64,000 nucleotides of DNA from HXMU1420-13 sp034669965 (lineage in GTDB: Bacteria; Bacteroidota; Rhodothermia; Balneolales; Balneolaceae): positions 62,001-126,000 of the forward strand of contig JAXMOK010000008.1 in NCBI GenBank assembly GCA_034669965.1. The letters are read 5' to 3'. Position 1 is the stretch's first letter, and the number at the start of each line of letters is the position of its first letter. Positions 59,823-64,000 of the stretch are shown piece after piece. The translations under genes and the position numbers were made by a program. Under the pieces are notes generated by a model. The model was not told the origin of the DNA. It searched no databases and worked only from the letters and a program-made list of their open reading frames with translations.

Positions 59823-60269
59823 TTAGCTGGATTTGCGGTATTGGTAAATCATTACCATCCTTTTGGCGGCACAGGCTAAAAACAACGATAGAAATAGAAA
59901 GTGAAATATCATCATAGGGTTAATAACCCTGCCAATTTCTTCCACTACTGTACCAAGTGTATTTGATATAAAAAGGTGCACTAGCGTAATAATTACACCA
60001 ACTACCAGAATGCTATATCCGGTTTTATGGCCTTTTCCCTCAATCATATAATCGCGTTCGTCTTTCACCACTTTTCGGTTACTTTCGCTGATCTCTACGA
60101 TGATCTCGACAATTACGGCAATCCAAAAAACATTAAAAAATATCTTGAACAGATTAGATGAAAAATCAGGGACCGAATCCGGCCAACCGAAAACCATGAG
60201 TACATAAAAAACCACTACCGAAGTTGTGGTACCTAACGAAGTCCAGGATAAAATTTCAGAACGTGACAT
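59823..60269 (-). CDS. Membrane protein paired with the XRE regulator
   Basis: This protein of about 148 residues has four membrane segments (TTTSVVVFYVLMVFGWP, IFFNVFWIAVIVEIIVEISE, YSILVVGVIITLVHLFISNT and MMIFHFLFLSLFLACAAKR). A charged loop (SNRKVVKDERDYMIEGKGHK) lies in the middle. ATG 60269 is chosen because GGAG precedes it by six bases. The loop and HTH partner resemble DUF2178-like proteins that occur with YozG regulators. The function is unknown. Confidence 0.7.
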   Translation of the reverse strand: MSRSEILSWTSLGTTTSVVVFYVLMVFGWPDSVPDFSSNLFKIFFNVFWIAVIVEIIVEISESNRKVVKDERDYMIEGKGHKTGYSILVVGVIITLVHLFISNTLGTVVEEIGRVINPMMIFHFLFLSLFLACAAKRMVMIYQYRKSS

Positions 60270-60346
60270 ATAATCTCCATTTAGTTTGATGTCAAGCAAA
60301 CCATACGCAATGTAAAAAATATGTTACACCGTGTATAATTTTTTTT

Positions 60347-60583
60347 TCACGGACACCGTTTTCTTCGAAATTCCTTTTTGATAGGATCCAGCACTTCATC
60401 AATACCGTTAATTTTAATCTCATACATTGTTGACAGGTATTGACCTATCTGCCCATTCGGAAAACCCTCGCGACTAAACCATTCTAAATAGTGTACGGGT
60501 AAATCGGTTACAAAACGCCCTTCATATTTACCAAAGGGCATTCGGGCTTGTACTAAATGGATAAGAAAAGAAGAATCGTACAT
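60347..60583 (-). CDS. DUF3820 family protein
   Basis: This small 78-residue protein has the conserved MPFGKYEGRFVTDLPVHYLE, then WFSREGFPNGQIGQYLSTMY. The family is short, cytoplasmic and of unknown function, sometimes linked to nucleic-acid enzymes. It is divergent from the lipoprotein gene on the other strand. Confidence 0.85.
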   Translation of the reverse strand: MYDSSFLIHLVQARMPFGKYEGRFVTDLPVHYLEWFSREGFPNGQIGQYLSTMYEIKINGIDEVLDPIKKEFRRKRCP

Positions 60584-60657
60584 AGAGTTATCGCATCAAT
60601 ATGTGAATGAAGATAGCGGATAATTGTATACATTTATACAGGCAAATTTCGAGAACA

Positions 60658-61017
60658 ATGCGAGTGCGAACACTTTCCTTTCTATTTCTTTTTACGATTT
60701 CAATGGGTTGCGAAAACCTGTTTTTTAACGAAAACAACGAAGATCCGGTAATCGCAATTATCCAATATGATACCTTCATTATCAAAAATAACCTCCCGTT
60801 CGATATCTATTTCTTCGCAGTAGATCAGGAGTTGTCTTACGTTATCGATTGGATGCCGGTAGAAAGTGATGAAAATCGAATAAAGGCCGGTACCTATAGA
60901 AAATATTCAACCGAAGCGATTATGGGTTATGAAGAGGGGAAAACAGCAATCGCGTTTTTTTGGGATGGAAACGAATATTGGAATACACTGATCATAGATG
61001 AATATCCTGACCGATGA
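60658..61017 (+). CDS. Hypothetical lipoprotein A of a tandem pair
   Basis: This protein of about 119 residues starts at ATG 60658 with a lipoprotein leader (LSFLFLFTISMGCEN; Cys after MG). The body has DTFIIKNNLPFDIYFFAVDQ and VESDENRIKAGTYRKYS. The same words recur in the next gene (VIKNNLPHAVYYFAV, ENRINAGSI), so the two arose by duplication. Its stop overlaps the next start as ATGA. No family was recognised. Confidence 0.7.
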   Translation: MRVRTLSFLFLFTISMGCENLFFNENNEDPVIAIIQYDTFIIKNNLPFDIYFFAVDQELSYVIDWMPVESDENRIKAGTYRKYSTEAIMGYEEGKTAIAFFWDGNEYWNTLIIDEYPDR

Positions 61018-61361
61018 ACCAGAACATCCTGTTAAAGAGTTTGTTCATTGTCTGTGTTCTGAACACTTGTTCGCTTTTTGAGAATGAGCAAAATACACTT
61101 CCTGTTGATGCGCTCATACACCAAGAGTCGTTGGTTATTAAAAACAATCTCCCCCATGCAGTGTATTATTTTGCAGTCGCTCAGGCGAGTTTACCGTTAA
61201 TATTATGGGCGCCCATCGTATTAGAAGAAAATAGAATTAATGCAGGTAGCATTATTAGAATCCCAATTGAGCAAGTTTTTTCACACAATCAGTTAAGGCC
61301 TATCATTGTTTTTTATTGGGATGAGGGCGTTAACAAAATCTTTAACATCGTAATTAAATAA
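61014..61361 (+). CDS. Hypothetical lipoprotein B of a tandem pair
   Basis: This 115-residue paralogue of the preceding gene has a leader with LNTCSLF as a plausible lipobox and body words VIKNNLPHAVYYFAVAQASL and LEENRINAGSIIRIPIEQVF. Sequence identity to gene A is clear in the NNLP/ENRI core but low elsewhere. It starts by ATGA overlap, so translation is coupled. Probably small periplasmic or outer-membrane lipoproteins with a single shared fold. Confidence 0.7.
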   Translation: MNQNILLKSLFIVCVLNTCSLFENEQNTLPVDALIHQESLVIKNNLPHAVYYFAVAQASLPLILWAPIVLEENRINAGSIIRIPIEQVFSHNQLRPIIVFYWDEGVNKIFNIVIK

Positions 61362-61412
61362 AGAGTCGATTTATGGAGTACTCTTTCGTAGTTTCTATTA
61401 AAAATTAGAGTT

Positions 61413-61760
61413 ATGCCGATAGTAAAATTGATCGAAATTGCACACGGTCGCAGTGGCGACAAAGGGAACGGTAGTAATGTAGGTATTATAGCCCGTCATC
61501 CCGAAATTTACCCCTTTCTAAAAAAGAAGCTTACATCAGAGGTAGTAAAAGAACACATGAAATATGTGTGCAAGGGTGAAGTTGAGCGCTATGAATTGCC
61601 GAATATCGGGGCGTTAAATTTCATACTAAACGAAAGCCTTGGTGGCGGCGGAACAGTATCTTTAAAGTTAGACGCTCAAGGTAAAACCCATGCCTCTCAA
61701 GTATTGAGAATGGATATTGAAGTTCCACAAGAGTTGCTAGACTTAGTTAGCAGTAATTAA
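61413..61760 (+). CDS. Stand-alone AtuA-like ferredoxin-fold domain protein
   Basis: This 115-residue protein corresponds to the C-terminal domain of AtuA-type proteins (acyclic terpene utilisation). Its signature is HGRSGDKGNGSNVGIIAR, followed by YVCKGEVERYELPNIGALNF and ESLGGGGTVSLKLDAQGKTH. The larger N-terminal AtuA domain (DUF1446) is not next to it. The role is unknown; perhaps it partners with a DUF1446 protein encoded elsewhere. Confidence 0.9.
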   Translation: MPIVKLIEIAHGRSGDKGNGSNVGIIARHPEIYPFLKKKLTSEVVKEHMKYVCKGEVERYELPNIGALNFILNESLGGGGTVSLKLDAQGKTHASQVLRMDIEVPQELLDLVSSN

Positions 61761-61769
61761 AGGCACTCG

Positions 61770-62327
61770 TTATTCGCCGTAAAACCGGATCGGAATTTCA
61801 ACTTTTACTAAGTCCCAAGAAAGGCTAAGGGTAGTCATCGAATTTTGAACGTCATCAAAAGCGATGGTAAATGCTTCAACAGGGTTGTTTAATGAATATG
61901 CGGGCACATCAAAACGAACGTAATCCCGTCGGTCGTTGTATTCGAAAGCTCCCCACTGCCCTAATTCTGAATTCAAAATGATCGTCCATTCGTTTTCGTA
62001 TGGGATTGTAAACAGACTATATGTACCGGCTTCAATCACATTATCAGCCATTAAAATAGGGCGTGTAATGGTAATTTCGGTTGCTTCGTTGGCGCCGGTT
62101 CGCCACACTTCTCCGAACGGTTCCCAATTGCCAAAAATAGTTCTTCCTTTTCTATATGGCTGCCCATATACAATTTTAATGTAAGTTCCATCATGCTTAA
62201 TACTGCTGATTGAAATGGGGCTTTTCCGGTTTCCAACCTCATCGTAATTCGTTTCTTGAGTATCGCCGGTTTTGCAAGCACTTATCGCAAATAAGGCAAT
62301 AAAAAATAAGTAGCTGGTTAATTTCAT
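61770..62327 (-). CDS. DUF2911 lipoprotein
   Basis: This protein of about 185 residues starts at ATG 62327 with a lipoprotein leader (LTSYLFFIALFAISACKTG). The mature part has GQPYRKGRTIFGNWEPFGEV, then WRTGANEATEITITRPILMA, and EAGTYSLFTIPYENEWTIIL, all characteristic of DUF2911, a secreted family common in Bacteroidota. It starts after the upstream barrel gene by 4 bases, so the two are co-transcribed. Confidence 0.93.
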   Translation of the reverse strand: MKLTSYLFFIALFAISACKTGDTQETNYDEVGNRKSPISISSIKHDGTYIKIVYGQPYRKGRTIFGNWEPFGEVWRTGANEATEITITRPILMADNVIEAGTYSLFTIPYENEWTIILNSELGQWGAFEYNDRRDYVRFDVPAYSLNNPVEAFTIAFDDVQNSMTTLSLSWDLVKVEIPIRFYGE

Positions 62328-62331
62328 GGCT

Positions 62332-64000
62332 TTAAAATGTACCGAGAACGAAATCGGTGTTACCTGATGATAAATCAAAAGAGAATCCTACTCCAAAATC
62401 AAGCGACAAATTACTGATTTTGTATCGTAAATGGAGCCCGGCACCCACCACCGTTGAAGACGAATTTAAAGGATTTGCCCGCTCATAATCGGCAAGTGTA
62501 TGTGTAAACACACTCATATATACCGAACTAACATAGAATGGAATAAGTAACCCACCATTGTCGGGATAAGTTATGGGGATGGTATATCGGGTGCTAAATC
62601 GCCCAATAGAGCTGGAAAAGTCAAAAGCATCGCTGTTAAAACCCATTGGGATAATGGTGCCATTGCTGAATAAGCGCCGTTCGGATTGGTTTAAGAATTG
62701 GGCAGTTACTTTAAGCGATTGGTTGGTTTTTCGAAATGGTGCCCAAAAAGCATTAAGTCCATAATAAAAAGCATTTCTTTTGTCTAGTATTTCGGGGGTA
62801 GTTTCGAATTGATCGGTTTTAAATGCAATGGTATTACTGTTTAACGATTGCTCTATTTGTGCAAATAATTGAACCCCTGAAGCCGGTTGTATATCGCGGG
62901 ATCGTTGCAACACCCGTAGGTTAAACTGCAAAAATGCACCAAGTTTATTTTCTTTAATTCGATTAGTTGCCGGGTTGTTATCAAGCTGATAATACCGGGA
63001 ATTGTTGAATGTGAACCTCGGCCGAAAATAAAAAGACGAATATCTCTCTACGTCATCAAAATAATATTCGTAGGTAGTAGAAAAACCGGTGCCGATATCT
63101 TCAACTAAAAATGTCTCGGTTAGAATTTCATCTTCGAGCCTAAACCGAGTAGAAAAGTACGAAGGCTCTCTAAAAGTGAATACACTAATTCCCGGCCAAA
63201 AAGTTTTATTCGTATATGTTAGATTGTACCATGCTTGGTCCTGTAAAGCGGTAACTTCAAGCGTATACATCTGGCTTTGCAGCACATCGGTACTGGTAAT
63301 TTGTGCACCCCATTCATTAGTTCCACTTTTGTCTTTAACAACCGGTAAAATAGCTCGCGGTTTTAGCCAGCGTAAATCTGAACCATACGATTTTACCTCC
63401 CAAGACTGACTGTCATCGAAGAACTCATCACCCATAATCGGAGCGTTTAATGCACTGGTTAATTCAGCGCCATTTAACAACATGGCGCGATCAATAGGCG
63501 TATTTAGAAAGTCGTTGCGATGAAGAGTGATTACTTTTTGCTCTTCCTGATCTTGAAGAACCAATGCGATGGAATTTCCATCCGGCGCGTACGATGCCTC
63601 AAAAGCATTGTAAGGATAATTGGTTAGCTGGGCGATAGATCGGGTATCCAAATCGTACTCGAAGATATTCATCGCAGGAAAAGCATCAAGTGTAAATAGC
63701 AGTTTGTTTTCGGTGGGATGCCATTGTGGATCGTGGATAGAACCGGCACGAAAAGCCAAATCCGGGCTACCGTCTAAATCATCTGCTAAAGTAGATTCGG
63801 TTGTAATCCATAACGCCTGCACACCTCGTTGATTTATGAGAACAGCCAATTTATCCGAACCATTTTTTGATGCATGTATTGCTACAGGGTGTCGGTTCTC
63901 AAAACGCTTAATAACCTCAGGTTGTGTGCCATTTAATGTTACGATGGCTGCGATATCGCCATCGGGCTGAAGCGCTAGTACCGATTGGGATGTTTTTGCT
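62332..64000 (-). CDS. TolB-like propeller plus C-terminal barrel protein (5' end outside window)
   Basis: The frame is open to the right edge, so the N-terminus is missing. The visible upstream part has WD40/TolB-like repeats (DPQWHPTENKLLFTLDAFPA, then DLDTRSIAQLTNYPYNAFEA, SYAPDGNSIALVLQD). The last 350 residues look like an outer-membrane barrel: many amphipathic strands such as RFSTRYTIPITYPDNGGLLI and LDFGVGFSFDLSSGNT, ending in VLGTF. Such propeller-plus-barrel proteins occur in Bacteroidota and resemble surface-antigen barrels. The function is unknown. Confidence 0.75.
   Translation of the reverse strand, partial: AKTSQSVLALQPDGDIAAIVTLNGTQPEVIKRFENRHPVAIHASKNGSDKLAVLINQRGVQALWITTESTLADDLDGSPDLAFRAGSIHDPQWHPTENKLLFTLDAFPAMNIFEYDLDTRSIAQLTNYPYNAFEASYAPDGNSIALVLQDQEEQKVITLHRNDFLNTPIDRAMLLNGAELTSALNAPIMGDEFFDDSQSWEVKSYGSDLRWLKPRAILPVVKDKSGTNEWGAQITSTDVLQSQMYTLEVTALQDQAWYNLTYTNKTFWPGISVFTFREPSYFSTRFRLEDEILTETFLVEDIGTGFSTTYEYYFDDVERYSSFYFRPRFTFNNSRYYQLDNNPATNRIKENKLGAFLQFNLRVLQRSRDIQPASGVQLFAQIEQSLNSNTIAFKTDQFETTPEILDKRNAFYYGLNAFWAPFRKTNQSLKVTAQFLNQSERRLFSNGTIIPMGFNSDAFDFSSSIGRFSTRYTIPITYPDNGGLLIPFYVSSVYMSVFTHTLADYERANPLNSSSTVVGAGLHLRYKISNLSLDFGVGFSFDLSSGNTDFVLGTF

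Overview
The window is an ordinary chromosomal segment of a Gram-negative bacterium of the Bacteroidota/Balneolota type, most like a marine Balneolaceae member. That placement is inference. It rests on an AT-leaning composition, many lipoproteins and outer-membrane barrels, a ribosomal protein S16 with a long acidic tail, a TAnnTTTG-type promoter before ffh, and families common in that group (DUF2911, GH20, LVIVD-type beta-propellers, M20 and S10 peptidases). No prophage, conjugative element, CRISPR array or secondary-metabolite cluster was seen. About 70 protein genes, one tRNA and many intergenic palindromic repeats were found.

Layout. 0-10 kb: the 3' part of gyrA with its terminator, a DUF819 membrane protein with a secreted M20 peptidase, DUF2200, then a lipoprotein/GH20 hexosaminidase/glutaminase group that looks like glycan or peptidoglycan salvage. 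9.5-13 kb: WYL regulator, rsmG and mnmG, with parS-like sites in and beside rsmG. 13-23 kb: LVIVD lipoprotein, tRNA-Asp, glutathione peroxidase, a barrel protein, a metallo-beta-lactamase-fold enzyme, mannose-1-phosphate guanylyltransferase, a PhoR/PhoB-like two-component pair, ruvA, ruvC, fabI and a RelE-type toxin-antitoxin pair. 26-31.4 kb: ffh, rpsP, rimM, trmD, rplS and adk, the conserved translation and secretion block. 31.4-36 kb: glpK-glpD-glpF glycerol operon with a small membrane protein at its end. 36-38.4 kb: permuted NlpC/P60 protein plus patatin. 38.4-39.5 kb: a REP-associated tyrosine transposase inside its own palindromes. 39.5-43 kb: a phosphomutase-like enzyme and dtd, facing yfiT-purM across a spacer rich in DnaA boxes. 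43-55 kb: ParDE, an interrupted TfoX-like gene, beta-lactamase-fold hydrolase, amidohydrolase, S10 peptidase, acetyltransferase, DUF2071, a two-RCK potassium channel and a SRPBCC-GyrI fusion. 56-64 kb: a porin/phosphate-binding-like protein/chemoreceptor group, a small regulator pair, two tandem lipoproteins, an AtuA-like domain protein, DUF2911 and a partial beta-propeller/barrel protein.

The observations most worth following are: (i) a spacer at 40.8-41.2 kb with two perfect and five one-mismatch DnaA boxes, a replication-origin candidate; (ii) a 15/16 parS site at the mnmG/rsmG junction and a 14/16 site inside rsmG, which fit an origin-proximal location; (iii) the RAYT gene flanked by exact direct and inverted copies of REP palindromes; (iv) a gene split by one in-frame TAA, with the rest of the family reading frame intact behind it; (v) a secreted M20 peptidase whose first metal-binding His is Gln; (vi) several families of palindromic intergenic repeats, one of them confined to 42.8-48 kb.
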